Part shown: in pieces, positions 28,714-38,074 of the stretch | How positions within the stretch are numbered: the stretch's first letter is position 1 | How the letters are laid out: the number at the start of each line of letters is the position of its first letter | From: Gammaproteobacteria bacterium | GTDB taxonomy: Bacteria > Pseudomonadota > Gammaproteobacteria > Pseudomonadales > Azotimanducaceae | NCBI GenBank assembly: GCA_005799745.1 | Contig: SYFY01000191.1 | Coordinates: forward strand, 31,632-95,631 | Direction: 5' to 3' | DNA length: 64,000 bases | Made by a program: the position numbers and the translations under genes | Notes under the pieces: generated by a model | Database searches by the model: none | What the model was told of the DNA's origin: nothing | What the model saw: the letters and a program-made list of their open reading frames with translations, nothing else

Positions 28714-29511
28714 CTATGTAGAGGTGACTGCGCTCACCAACCCCCGCATCGCATCGAGCACCTCATTGGGTTTTTCGCCCAACATCGAGTGTCCACATCC
28801 TGGCAGTTTCACCACCGTGGAATGGCTGAATCGCTTGGCAACACCCAGCCCTGCTTTAACCGGTGTCATCTGATCCGATTCGCCGGCAATCACAAGCACA
28901 GGGCAACTGAGGGGCGTCTGGATTGTCGAGGGGTCAAACCGGTTACATGCGTTAAAGTCTGCGGCATAGACCCCCGGGCGATTGCGGTCGAGCAATCGGC
29001 GGCCCGACGCCATCAACCATGTGCCAGGCTGTGGATTGCCACCGAGTCGTCCACGCAAACTGTGGCTCCAGGTATTGGCCATGTCGAACGCCGCAGGATG
29101 ATTGTCACCGGCTGCGTTCAACAAGGGGTCGGACACACGCATGGGTTCGGAGGTGCCGAGCAATCCAAGTGCGAGCGTTCTGTCGGGGTGTAATGACGCC
29201 ATGGCACTCGCGATCAGTGATCCCATGCTGTGGCCAAACAAAACAGCTTTCTCCACCTTCAGCGCATCCAGCAAACGCCAACTCCACGCTGCGAGCGCCG
29301 GAATGGAATCAAGCGCTTCGCCACCGGAGCGACCATGTGCCGGTAGATCCGGCGCAATGACCTGAAAACCATGGCGTGCGAAGTAGCGCGCGGGCAGTGT
29401 CCACACGGTGTGGTCCATACCCGCACCGTGCAACATCAGGATCGCGGTGCCATCGCCATGACCACTGCCTTGACCCACAAAGACTTCGTGCCCGTCCACG
29501 TGTGTCCGCAT
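28714..29511 (-). CDS. Alpha/beta hydrolase
   Basis: 265 residues from the ATG at 29511 (MRTHVDGHEVFVGQG), one base after the metY stop, with GGAG upstream; longer frames run into metY. It has the oxyanion segment LHGAGMDHTVW, the nucleophile elbow GHSMGS, an acid in IAGESDQMTP and the catalytic His in LPGCGHSMLGEKP. The substrate is unknown; it may be an esterase. It is co-transcribed with metY. Confidence 0.88.
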   Translation of the reverse strand: MRTHVDGHEVFVGQGSGHGDGTAILMLHGAGMDHTVWTLPARYFARHGFQVIAPDLPAHGRSGGEALDSIPALAAWSWRLLDALKVEKAVLFGHSMGSLIASAMASLHPDRTLALGLLGTSEPMRVSDPLLNAAGDNHPAAFDMANTWSHSLRGRLGGNPQPGTWLMASGRRLLDRNRPGVYAADFNACNRFDPSTIQTPLSCPVLVIAGESDQMTPVKAGLGVAKRFSHSTVVKLPGCGHSMLGEKPNEVLDAMRGLVSAVTST

Positions 29512-29512
29512 G

Positions 29513-30841
29513 TTATTTCGCTCCCGCTTTTTCAACGGCACGAAGTGCGCGTCCAAGATCTTCAATGAGATCACGTGGATCTTCGAGCCCGATGGAAAGT
29601 CGAACCAGACCTTCACCGATGCCCGCAGCACGTAGCGCGTTGGCGTCCATACGGTGATGCGTGGTGCTCGCCGGGTGAATCACCAGTGATTTCGCATCAC
29701 CGACGTTGGCGAGATGGCTGAAGAGTTCGAGCCGTTCGATGAAGAGACGCCCCGCAGCGCGACCTCCTCGAATCTCGAAGCTGAGCACTGCACCGGCTCC
29801 ACGTGGCAGAAGTCTCGCTGCGAGCTCATGATCGGGGTGTGTCTTGAGGCCAGGATAGTTCACCGATTCCACGACCGAACTCTTCGCGAGAAACTCCGCG
29901 ACAGACTGTGCATTCTCGACGTGCCGCGCCATACGCAGCGGTAGCGTTTCGATTCCCTGAAGAATCTGGAACGCCGTCATCGGTGCCATACACGCGCCGA
30001 AGTCACGCATCCCTTCTTTGCGCGCGCGCATCAGGAGCGCAGAGGGGCCGAACTCTTCTGCGAAAACCAGATCGTGAAAGCCGGCATAAGGCTTCGTGAG
30101 TGTCGGGAAACGATCCTGTCGTTCCCAGTCAAACGTTCCGCCATCCACGAGCAATCCACCAATCACCACACCGTGACCACTCAGGAACTTCGTTGCGGAA
30201 TGCACCACGAGATCGGCGCCATGATCGAGGGGCTTGAACAGAAAGGGCGTCGCAAACGTTGCGTCGATGAGGAGCGGCAGACCTTTGGCATGCACCGCTG
30301 CAGCGAGTCGGGGCACATCAAGGACTTCAAGGCCCGGGTTACCCAAGATCTCACCAAACACCAGTTTCGTTTCCGGATGGATGGCGTTAACAAAGGCGTC
30401 CACGTTCCTCGGGTCAACAAAGGTGGTGTTGATACCAAAACGTGGCAGCGTGTATTCGAGCAGGTTGTGTGTGCCACCGTAAATCGAGCGGGAGGCAACG
30501 ATGTGATCACCTGCACTGCAAAGCGTAGCGATTGCGAGATGCATCGCTGCCTGGCCACTCGCGGCTGCTATAGCGCCGACACCTCCGTCGAGTGCGGCGA
30601 TGCGTTCTTCAAGCACCGCGTTTGTTGGATTCGACAGCCTCGAATACACATGTCCCGCCCGCTCAATATTGAAAAGGCCCACCGCCTGATCCGCATCGGT
30701 GAAGACGAAGGAAGCGCTCTGATAGATCGGTGTAGCGCGAGCGCCTGTCGTCGGATCAGGGGCTTGTCCGGCGTGAACGGACAACGTGTCGAAACCGAAA
30801 CCAGCTGGCGACTTGTGAGGTGATGCAGAGTCCGTGGCCAC
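29513..30841 (-). CDS. metY: O-acetylhomoserine aminocarboxypropyltransferase (sulfhydrylase)
   Basis: 442 residues from the GTG at 30841, chosen because GAAGGAG lies just upstream; the frame extends further to 30925 without support. It is a Cys/Met-metabolism PLP enzyme: GFDTLSVHAGQAPDPTTGA at the start is diagnostic of the sulfhydrylase branch, and the PLP Lys lies in HSATKFLSGHG. It makes homocysteine from O-acetylhomoserine and sulfide. Length fits MetY (about 425-445) rather than MetB (about 385). Confidence 0.93.
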   Translation of the reverse strand: MATDSASPHKSPAGFGFDTLSVHAGQAPDPTTGARATPIYQSASFVFTDADQAVGLFNIERAGHVYSRLSNPTNAVLEERIAALDGGVGAIAAASGQAAMHLAIATLCSAGDHIVASRSIYGGTHNLLEYTLPRFGINTTFVDPRNVDAFVNAIHPETKLVFGEILGNPGLEVLDVPRLAAAVHAKGLPLLIDATFATPFLFKPLDHGADLVVHSATKFLSGHGVVIGGLLVDGGTFDWERQDRFPTLTKPYAGFHDLVFAEEFGPSALLMRARKEGMRDFGACMAPMTAFQILQGIETLPLRMARHVENAQSVAEFLAKSSVVESVNYPGLKTHPDHELAARLLPRGAGAVLSFEIRGGRAAGRLFIERLELFSHLANVGDAKSLVIHPASTTHHRMDANALRAAGIGEGLVRLSIGLEDPRDLIEDLGRALRAVEKAGAK

Positions 30842-30975
30842 GGCCACTCCTTCAGTGATGTAAGGCAGAGGGACGGCAGTGTACCAGTGGGTGTGGCGGT
30901 ATCGGACGCATCGGATCGGGTACACAAGGTGTTGTGACGGCGATAAGCTGCGCTACCGCCCTTCGGAAACTTCCG

Positions 30976-31901
30976 ATGACTGCAGCCACCCCTCAACTTT
31001 GGCGAACGGTGCTGTGGAGCCTCGTCGGCCTTTTGGTTTTGATTTTCGCGACGAGCCTGCAGTTTCGTTTGCCTGCGGGAGAAACCGCAGCCTTTACGTT
31101 CGACGCCAACTTCCCACGTTGGCTGCTTGGCTTCAGCGGAGGCGCCTTGCTCGCGCTTGCTGGCGCGAGGTTCGATAAACACATCACTTCTCCTTTCACC
31201 TTTCTCGCCGTGTCGACCGGTGCCATTGCCGGATGTGTGGCAGGGTTCCTGAACCTTGGTGAGATCGGCGCAGCAGGTGGCCTGGTGCTGGGTGCGGTAG
31301 TCGGGGGTGCGTTGGCGTGTTTGGTTCCACCACACAACACATTCGCCATCCTCGCTGGTCTGGCACTCGCGGGTCTCGGCATCTACCTCGCATCACAGGT
31401 GAAGGTTGAACCCAATCTCGGCCGAACACTGACATGGCTTGCAGCAGGCGACACAAGCCACGCGACGGTGTGGTTCGCCACAACCGCACTGCTCATCACA
31501 ACAGCGATTGTCGTTTTCCGTTCACTTGATCGATGGCCTGCATTGGGTCTGGGACTTGGTGCAGGACTGATTGGCCCGGTCGCCTTCGTCAGCTGGTGGG
31601 TACCACTTGCCGAAGCACGTCTGACGCGTCTCAACGGTTTGCAACGGGATCTCATGCTGGCTTTCGCAGGTGGCGTCATCGTCGTCACCGTCGATGCAGT
31701 GCAACGCTGGCTGATCGGTGGTTATGGCTTGGTCTCAACTTCCCGCTTGCCCTGGTGGGTACACCGGTGTGGATGTGGTGGTACGGATCTCGTTTGGTGG
31801 GCTGGCAAAGTTACATCGCGCGCATCACCGCGGTCTTGATCGCAGCCGGAGACTTTCTGTTTGCCAGTTTTGCTGTGGGGACGATTCAGTCTGCGACGTA
31901 A
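30976..31901 (+). pseudogene. FecCD-like iron transport permease, frameshifted
   Basis: From the ATG at 30976 the frame encodes about eight membrane segments with FecCD-like features: WLLGFSGGALLALAGA and GPVAFVSWWVPLAEARLTR (in place of the usual GFVGLVVPHxAR). Near 31725 the frame must move by one base, after VQRWLIGG, to read LNFPLALVGTPVWMWW, the conserved FecCD end, and stop at 31901. Without the shift it ends at 31839 with an unrelated tail. At roughly 308 codons it is shorter than usual (330-350). There is no ATPase or binding protein gene nearby, so it is probably a decayed orphan. Confidence 0.6.
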
Positions 31902-31903
31902 CG

Positions 31904-33337
31904 TCAGCTGGTCAGTGAACGCAGCCCATCGGCACGAACATGTTCGATCAATGCATAACGGAGCAGCTGATCCGAGGACTCAACACGTTCAACTTGTCCA
32001 AGATCAGCCCGATATTCTTCGAGCGCATAGTCGATGGTGGCGATGCGATAAGTCCTCGCCGGATCGATCTTGCCAAGGCGTTGCCTGATCATCTCGCCGA
32101 GTTGATCGCCACGTATCTGTGCCGCAACCAGATGATTGGCAAAAGGATCAAAAGTGAACATCGTTCCTGTGGTGACTGGCCCCGGGACAATTCGCGCCGG
32201 TAACGGCCCTGGCATCAAGGCGGCGTCTGCATCAAAAACTACGCTCATCGCCGGCTCCATAAAACTGCGAACAGACGCGCCTTCAACCTGCTGATGCGCT
32301 TCAGCCAGGGTCTCCCCAACGTGTTGACGCAGGGGATCACGTGTCAATCGCAGATATGCATGCACGTGTAGCCAACCCTGGAAGTGCAAGACGAGCCCCG
32401 GGCCTTCGACCCGCCACACCTGGAAATAAGGTCGTTCGTTGCCTCTCGGGGTCGAATCAGCAAATCGCGCACCATCGGCGTAAAAACCGTAGTCGCGATA
32501 CAACGCGACATGGACATCCTCGAATCCGCCGTTGGCGGCGATGTCATCCATCGCTTTCGCGGCGTATTCAGGCATAAACGCGCTGACGACGGTCGTGATG
32601 AGTTCGCACAACGACGCACGCTGTGCTTCGTCCATCGCTTTGGCAGACAAACCTTCAAACCGCCCGCCTTTCGACTGCACCTGCAGCAGAAGCTCATTGG
32701 GTGGTTCAGCACAAATCGCTGTCGACAGCTGCTCCGGCCGCAACATAGCGGCCAACCGATTCAGCGCATCACTGTGATGCGCCCAAACATTGCCAGGAAC
32801 ACGCAGCTCGTGATTGCCGATCTGATGCCCCCAGGCGATGCCATCCCCAAAGCTGCCATTCGCCTGGGTTCCAGCACGCAAATCGAGATGGCAGCCGCTG
32901 ATCACCGACTGGCACGGCCCACGTTCGGGTTCTCCGTAGATCGTGAGCACACAACCATCCAACCCAGCCGCCTCGGCCTTCAACGGCTGAACCAGACGAG
33001 CGCGTCCGCTTTCCGATTGCATCGATGCCCACAATCGCCAGGCATGAGGCATCTGTTCGGCATTGAGTACGGTACCGATATGAGGCGCCTTGCGAATGGC
33101 GATAGTGTTGACCAGCTGTCTCGATGGATCGTCTCACGGGAGGAAAATCGCATCACGCTGTGCGGGGGAAAGTACGCGCAGGAAGTCCCTTACAAGCTGC
33201 TCATGGGGCGCAGCCTGGGCTTTCGGCGCCAAAAACAAGGGTGCAGATGCGGCAAGCGTTGCGGTACTCGCACCCAGTAGCAAGTTTTGCCGGGAAAGCG
33301 TGGCGAGCATCAGGTCTTCTTGATTCGGTGAGGTCAT
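31904..33337 (-). pseudogene. Exported DUF3500-like protein with an in-frame TGA
   Basis: The frame starts at ATG 33337 with an export signal (ATLAASAPLFLAPKAQA) and reads FLRVLSPAQRDAIFLP, then TGA at 33134-33136, then DDPSRQLVNTIAIRK in the same frame. It continues for 407 codons to 31904. The middle part (VISGCHLDLRAG, HFQGWLHVHAYLRL) resembles DUF3500, a family of unknown function. The last 90 residues resemble the C-terminal domain of 5'-nucleotidases (GDQLGEMIRQRLGKIDP, TYRIATIDY). The stop fits TGG or CGA with one change. The DUF3500 label is moderate; the interruption is seen directly. Confidence 0.65.
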
Positions 33338-33417
33338 GTGCGCAGCGTAACCCTGAACTCCGGGATTTCAAGCGATCAACATTCGAGTACTGCTCTGAGT
33401 GGCGGACAGGGGGTCCG

Positions 33418-34713
33418 ATGGCATTCGGCTGGAAGTCTGGCTTGTTCGCTCTGATTTGTTTCGCAGCTGGCTGGGGGGCTTCGCATTGGATGGGTGACGT
33501 CCCGTTCCAAGCCGCGCTCACGACGATGCCGGCCTTACAAGCGGAGGGCTCAGAAGCTCAGGATGGCCGTCAGGCATCTCACCGCACCACCGCATACACA
33601 AGAATCAGTTCTTTTGATCCTGAACGACGATCGGAGAACGTAATGTCCGCAGACCTGCCCAAGGTGGCAAAGCGACTGGATGTACTTTCCGTTCCTGCTA
33701 CTGAGCTGATCGACCGAAATGTGGCGAGCATGCATTGGATCGCTTCGGCGGAGACTGCCGAATTGCTGACGTGGATCAGAGAATCGCAACGTGAAGAAAA
33801 TCCGGACTACTTCATGATGTCCGTCGCTGCCTCCCGACTGGCGGATCTCGATGCGGCAGCTGCATTGCAACTCGTCAGGGAAACCGAGGAACCTGATTTC
33901 GGTGTCACGCACATCATCTTCGCTCGCCCTGGAAAATCAGATCTACCTGCGTCACTGATCGCGTTCGAATCTCTGCCCGAATCGAAGCGTCAGATTGCAA
34001 CGATGGGTATCCTGGAAACTGCGCCTGTTGACGATCCAGTGGCTTGGGTCGCCCTGCAGGAGGCACTTGCGCAACACAACAACAGTGAGTACGACAATAG
34101 CCTGGGCATATGGTCCATGCGTTCGGTAAAAAACAATCCGGAGGCGATCTTGCACGCGCTGACCGCGCAGCCGGTTGAAGAAGGTCCAGGCGTTGGCCGA
34201 TTACAGGCGTTTGTCAGCGTCTGGTTGATGAGCGATTTTGACAACGCGGTACCCGCATTGACGACACTACCCGATGAACAACGAGATCTGCTGCTCAACA
34301 AGTTCGAGTCCGGAGGACTCCCTGCCAGTGACGTCGAAAAGGCCGTCTCTTGGCTGGTGGACAGCGGCACCGGACCTTTCGAAAAATTACTGCCAGTTAC
34401 GCTCCGGAATTACGCCAGCCAAAACCCTGAAAAAGCCATGGATACGGCGCTTTCGTTGAAAGGAGAACTTCGAAGCAGAAGCATCGAAGAAGTGATTTAC
34501 GGATGGGGATTCTCGTCACCGAGTGAAGCGGGAGACTGGGTCATTGGCAACGATGATCTTGTGGAAGCACCAAGACTTGTCGAGCGTATCGCGCTGATCG
34601 CCGCCCAGAAAGATCGGGGCAAAGCGATCGAGTGGGCCGATTCCATAGAATCACCCGAACTTCGCCAGATCGCTCAGAAAACGATCACCCATGCTGGATC
34701 GTCAACGCACTGA
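33418..34713 (+). CDS. Unidentified protein with an N-terminal export or anchor segment
   Basis: 431 residues from the ATG at 33418, which follows AGGGGG; the frame continues upstream to 33124 through an unrelated region and is rejected. A hydrophobic N-terminus (GLFALICFAAGWGASHW) suggests export or anchoring. The rest is mainly helical and built from irregular repeats around phrases such as DPVAWVALQEAL, NNPEAILHALTAQP and NPEKAMDTALSLKG, like HEAT/TPR-type helical repeats. I do not recognise the family. Its 3' end overlaps the convergent TM2 gene by 12 bases. Confidence 0.75.
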   Translation: MAFGWKSGLFALICFAAGWGASHWMGDVPFQAALTTMPALQAEGSEAQDGRQASHRTTAYTRISSFDPERRSENVMSADLPKVAKRLDVLSVPATELIDRNVASMHWIASAETAELLTWIRESQREENPDYFMMSVAASRLADLDAAAALQLVRETEEPDFGVTHIIFARPGKSDLPASLIAFESLPESKRQIATMGILETAPVDDPVAWVALQEALAQHNNSEYDNSLGIWSMRSVKNNPEAILHALTAQPVEEGPGVGRLQAFVSVWLMSDFDNAVPALTTLPDEQRDLLLNKFESGGLPASDVEKAVSWLVDSGTGPFEKLLPVTLRNYASQNPEKAMDTALSLKGELRSRSIEEVIYGWGFSSPSEAGDWVIGNDDLVEAPRLVERIALIAAQKDRGKAIEWADSIESPELRQIAQKTITHAGSSTH

Positions 34714-35106
34714 CGACTCCCGGTTCTTCTCACTGATCTGGCCATTCAGCGTCCAGAAGTCGTAGAGGACACCAAGCAAGAGCAAACCTCCGGTCACGAG
34801 GTACAGGAGCCCCGTCCAGATCTTCCCCAGATAAAACCGGTGAATGCCAAACACGCCGAGGAACACCAGAAATACCCATCCCAGCGTGTAGTTCTTCTCA
34901 CCGGGCGTATAACGACGCTCGGCTTCAGCCTTGAGTTTCGGCATCAGGAAGAGGTCGATGATCCATCCGATGAACAGCAGCCCGAGCGTGAAAAAATAAA
35001 TCGTGCTGCTGATGGGTTTGCCGAAGTAGAACCGATGGGAACCCAGAAATCCGAAGATCCACAAAACATAACCGACGGCCAGACTGTGGGTATCGTTTTC
35101 TCGCAT
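34702..35106 (-). CDS. Double TM2-domain membrane protein
   Basis: 134 residues carrying two copies of the TM2 domain, each a pair of membrane helices with the signature G-x-HRFYxGK: FLGSHRFYFGK (about residues 20-30) and VFGIHRFYLGK (about 84-95). The two copies face the same way and are joined by a charged linker (KAEAERRYTPGEKN). TM2 proteins are inner-membrane proteins of unknown role. The end overlaps the convergent helical-repeat gene. Confidence 0.9.
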   Translation of the reverse strand: MRENDTHSLAVGYVLWIFGFLGSHRFYFGKPISSTIYFFTLGLLFIGWIIDLFLMPKLKAEAERRYTPGEKNYTLGWVFLVFLGVFGIHRFYLGKIWTGLLYLVTGGLLLLGVLYDFWTLNGQISEKNRESSVR

Positions 35107-35138
35107 ACGGTGCTCCTTCGGCAGCTCACCGAGGTAGG

Positions 35139-36212
35139 TTACGGACGCACCAGATAATAACTGTTGAACGGGTTGTCGTAGTCCAGCCGTTCGAAGCGGG
35201 TAAATCCGCCTGTTGCTGTCATTTCACGGGCAACCGGTTCGGAGAATCCTAGCGTGCCGAGCCCGGCACCGCCGGGTGCTGAAAGACCTGAAGACATGCA
35301 CACCAGAATGGAGAAGCCATAGAGCATCGCTGCAAGCGGCTGTTTGTCGAGGTTCTCCTGGAACGTGGGGTAGCTGCGAATGTCTTCGCAGAGCCAGAGG
35401 CCATCGTTCTTCAAGGACCCTCGAATGGAACGAATCAGCTGATCGGGATAGGGCGTATCGTGAATCACATCGAATGTCGTCACGAAGTCATAGGTTGCTT
35501 GCCCCGGCAGCGCCTCTTCTGCCGCGTTGGCGAAACGCACGTTCTTCAAACCACTCTCCGCCAGGTTGGTTCTGGCACGCGCCAGCGCATGTTCGGAGAT
35601 TTCGTAGCCGACAAACTCTGATGCAGGAAATGCCTTTGCCATCGCGAGGGTGGAGAGTGCGCCACCACATCCAACGTCAGCAACACGCGCCCCTTTTGAG
35701 AGTTGTTCACCGAGCCCGCCGATCAGCGGCAGCACGTCTTTAACAAGTGCGGTTTTTTTGCTGTAGGCAGAGAGGCGTTCGATACCACATGCGCAGCTGG
35801 CACCATGATCGTCGTAGGACATTCCGCGCCCCGTACGGAAGGCTTCGGCGACTTTGGGAACTGCAGGTGCGGCGGCGAGCACCGCATCGAAACCACCGGC
35901 CAGAAACGCCGGGCTTTGTGGGTTCGCGAGCACCATCGCTGCTTCTGCACAAATCGAGAAACGGTCGGACGACGCATCCCAGTCGATATGACCCACCGCG
36001 CGTTGATGACGAAGCCACTCACGCAACCATCGTTCAGAGAGGCCGGTTTTATCCGCCATCTCATCGCTGTTGAGCGGGCCGTGTTCGACCAGGACTTTGT
36101 AGAGGCCCAGCTTGTCGCCCACCGCGCTGATAGCGCAGTTGAAGCCGGCGGCGACTGAGCCACCAACCAGCTTGATGTAGTGCGTCAGCTTGTCACGATC
36201 AAATGCCGGCAT
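35139..36212 (-). CDS. SAM-dependent methyltransferase with N-terminal winged helix
   Basis: 357 residues from the ATG at 36212, preceded by GGGGAGAGAG. Residues 1-100 form a winged-helix dimerisation domain (YKVLVEHGPLNSDEMADKT, LSERWLREWLRHQ), as in small-molecule O-methyltransferases. The Rossmann methyltransferase domain has motif I VADVGCGGALSTLAMAK, FVGYEISEHALARA and TTFDVIHDTPYPDQL. It lies 105 bases downstream of, and on the same strand as, a small double-glycine-leader peptide gene, so it may modify that peptide or an unrelated small molecule. Confidence 0.9.
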   Translation of the reverse strand: MPAFDRDKLTHYIKLVGGSVAAGFNCAISAVGDKLGLYKVLVEHGPLNSDEMADKTGLSERWLREWLRHQRAVGHIDWDASSDRFSICAEAAMVLANPQSPAFLAGGFDAVLAAAPAVPKVAEAFRTGRGMSYDDHGASCACGIERLSAYSKKTALVKDVLPLIGGLGEQLSKGARVADVGCGGALSTLAMAKAFPASEFVGYEISEHALARARTNLAESGLKNVRFANAAEEALPGQATYDFVTTFDVIHDTPYPDQLIRSIRGSLKNDGLWLCEDIRSYPTFQENLDKQPLAAMLYGFSILVCMSSGLSAPGGAGLGTLGFSEPVAREMTATGGFTRFERLDYDNPFNSYYLVRP

Positions 36213-36317
36213 CGCTCTCTCCCCGGTACGTTGTAGTAGTGCCAGGGATTGTGAAGGCAAGCCGGGGAAGCGTACAACCGGCGCGCCGGTTAGATCGGCG
36301 GGGTGACTGCGGTTAAC

Positions 36318-36521
36318 TCAGATGATCCATGGATTTACAGGAGTGGTTGTGTACCGAGAAACGAAGGCGCCGAACATCGTCGAACCTACAAACGGACTCG
36401 GTGCAACCTGCGGCCGCCAACTCTCAGCCTGAACCTGCAACTTTGGCGGGGGCGCATATCCGGTCAACAGGAGGAAGCCTCCTGCAATCTTGTCGAACTC
36501 AACCGGTTCCAGTTCACGCAC
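36318..36521 (-). CDS. Small peptide with a double-glycine leader (possible microcin/RiPP precursor)
   Basis: 67 residues from GTG 36521, with GAGGAG six bases upstream, a strong ribosome binding site. The N-terminus MRELEPVEFDKIAGG matches the MRxLxxxExxxVxGG leader of class II microcins and other peptides cleaved and exported by C39-peptidase ABC transporters. The predicted 52-residue product begins FLLLTGYAPPPKLQVQ and is rich in Pro, Val, Thr and aromatic residues, with no Cys and only one acidic residue. A methyltransferase gene follows after 105 bases on the same strand. No C39 transporter or immunity gene is in this window. The leader is seen directly; the function is inferred. Confidence 0.65.
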   Translation of the reverse strand: MRELEPVEFDKIAGGFLLLTGYAPPPKLQVQAESWRPQVAPSPFVGSTMFGAFVSRYTTTPVNPWII

Positions 36522-36645
36522 GGTGTTCTCCTCAATTGATTAGAGCGCTTACTTTCTCATCATCCAGGAGAAATTCGATCGCGACCGTGCCGCCACACTT
36601 TGCCAGTCACGTATGATCCGGCTGTAAGCCAAAACGGAACCCAAC

Positions 36646-37581
36646 ATGAGTTTTCCCTCACCCGCATTCATTCCCACCAACGGCGTCGAACTCGAAGTGT
36701 TCTCCGCAGGTAGCGGTAAACCGGTCGTGCTCTGTCATGGTTGGCCGGAACACGCCTATTCCTGGCGCCACCAGATCGAGCCACTCGCGAAAGCGGGTTA
36801 TCACGTCATCGTTCCAAATCAGCGCGGTTACGGCCAAAGCACTGCGCCGAAAGACGTCACCGATTACGACATAGAACACTTGTGTGGTGACTTAGTCGGA
36901 CTACTCGATCACTACGGTTATGAAAAAGCGGCGTTTGTCGGTCACGACTGGGGTGCGATCGTGGTGTGGGCGATGAGTGTCCTGCATCCCGATCGTGTGG
37001 AAGTCGTCATCAACTTGAGTGTGCCTTATCTGCAGCGTTATCCGATGGACTGGGTCAGTGTTTGGGAGAAAGCGTTAGGCGGTGATTTCTACATCGTGCA
37101 CTTCAATCGTCAGCCTGGTGTTGCTGATGCGGCATTCGGCAAAAACACGCGGCAATTCCTGCGTAACCTCTATCGCACCAATAAATGGAAGCATCCCGCG
37201 CCCACGCTGGAACCGGGCATGGCGATGATCAGCATCGCGACATGCACCGATATGCCAGGTGAACTTTTGATGAGCGAAGACGAACTCGATGTCTTCGTGA
37301 AGGGTTTCGAACGCAATACGTTTACACCCGGCATTAATTGGTACCGCAACTTTGCTCGGAACTGGGAGATCCTTGGGCGTGTCCCGGAAAAGGTGAAGCA
37401 GCCCTCCCTCATGATCTATGGCGCACACGACATGGTGCGTAAATCGGACACGCTAGGTGACGTCGTTGCAAACCTTGAAACCCTGACACTCGAGTGTGGC
37501 CATTGGATTCAGCAGGAGCGACCTGTCGAGACCAATGCGGCGATGCTGGAGTGGCTAGGGCGGCACTATCCGGCAAGTTGA
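36646..37581 (+). CDS. Epoxide hydrolase-type alpha/beta hydrolase
   Basis: 311 residues. It has the oxyanion motif CHGWPEHAYSWRHQ, the nucleophile elbow VGHDWGA with Asp as nucleophile (typical of epoxide hydrolases and haloalkane dehalogenases) and the catalytic His in LECGHWIQQERP. A Tyr-bearing cap domain lies between, with WYRNFARNWE. It probably opens an epoxide to a diol. It is divergent from the double-glycine peptide gene, with a 124-base spacer that must hold both promoters. Confidence 0.92.
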   Translation: MSFPSPAFIPTNGVELEVFSAGSGKPVVLCHGWPEHAYSWRHQIEPLAKAGYHVIVPNQRGYGQSTAPKDVTDYDIEHLCGDLVGLLDHYGYEKAAFVGHDWGAIVVWAMSVLHPDRVEVVINLSVPYLQRYPMDWVSVWEKALGGDFYIVHFNRQPGVADAAFGKNTRQFLRNLYRTNKWKHPAPTLEPGMAMISIATCTDMPGELLMSEDELDVFVKGFERNTFTPGINWYRNFARNWEILGRVPEKVKQPSLMIYGAHDMVRKSDTLGDVVANLETLTLECGHWIQQERPVETNAAMLEWLGRHYPAS

Positions 37582-37602
37582 TCTGATTCGCTGGGTCGAA
37601 TT

Positions 37603-37623
37603 CTGTGGGAGCCCCTCCCACAG
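37603..37623. terminator. Perfect 9-bp hairpin between convergent genes
   Basis: CTGTGGGAG, a CCC loop and CTCCCACAG form a perfect stem, 22 bases after the epoxide hydrolase stop and 26 before the thioesterase stop. There is no U tract. The TGTGGGAG sequence also resembles repeated intergenic elements of pseudomonads, so it may be one copy of a dispersed repeat. Confidence 0.55.
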
Positions 37624-37648
37624 ATGGAAATTCCACAGATTAATCCCG

Positions 37649-38074
37649 TTAGGAATTCTCCCACGCCATGAAGTGGCCGGTACTCTCGGCCACAACAACC
37701 TCATCCGCAATACGCACAACACGACCCTCAATGATCGCAAGCCGTCCCTTCTGCTTCACGCATCGTCCCTCGAGTCGCACGGGCGTACCTATGGCGAGCT
37801 GTTCGCGATAACGCACGTCCGCTTTGGCAGTGAAACAGTTCGTGCCTTTGAGGAACCACCAGTTCGCCATCACGTCATCAAGCAGTGAAAAAACAATCCC
37901 ACCGTGGGTCACACCGGGATAACCCATATGGCGATCATCGGGGGTGAATTCGGCGAGACAGACATCGTCCTCAAGTCGAAAGTGGACGTGTAAACCGATG
38001 GGGTTGTGCTCACCACAGACAAAACAGTGGTGAGCGTTGGAACGGATCACATCAGAAATCGCAGCTCTCCCCAA
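37649..38074 (-). CDS. PaaI/hotdog-fold thioesterase
   Basis: 141 residues at most, starting at TTG 38074; a GTG eight codons in is the alternative. It has the single hotdog domain with CFVCGEHNPIGLHVHF at the start and the PaaI-type HGGIVFSLLDDVMANW active-site helix. It would hydrolyse an acyl-CoA thioester. The start codon sits directly against the end of a MITE-like element and has no clear ribosome binding site, so the original start and promoter may have been displaced. Confidence 0.82.
   Translation of the reverse strand: MGRAAISDVIRSNAHHCFVCGEHNPIGLHVHFRLEDDVCLAEFTPDDRHMGYPGVTHGGIVFSLLDDVMANWWFLKGTNCFTAKADVRYREQLAIGTPVRLEGRCVKQKGRLAIIEGRVVRIADEVVVAESTGHFMAWENS

Noticed and set aside
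30568..31335. 255-codon minus-strand frame across the start of metY and the FecCD-like gene.
   Set aside because: It covers parts of two recognisable genes in other frames and resembles no protein.
33124..33417. N-terminal extension of the helical-repeat protein to 33124.
   Set aside because: The ATG at 33418 has a good ribosome binding site and a hydrophobic signal follows; the extension is antisense to the start of the DUF3500-like gene.
36303..36616. Plus-strand frames overlapping the double-glycine peptide gene.
   Set aside because: They have no ribosome binding site or recognisable sequence, while the minus-strand frame has both.
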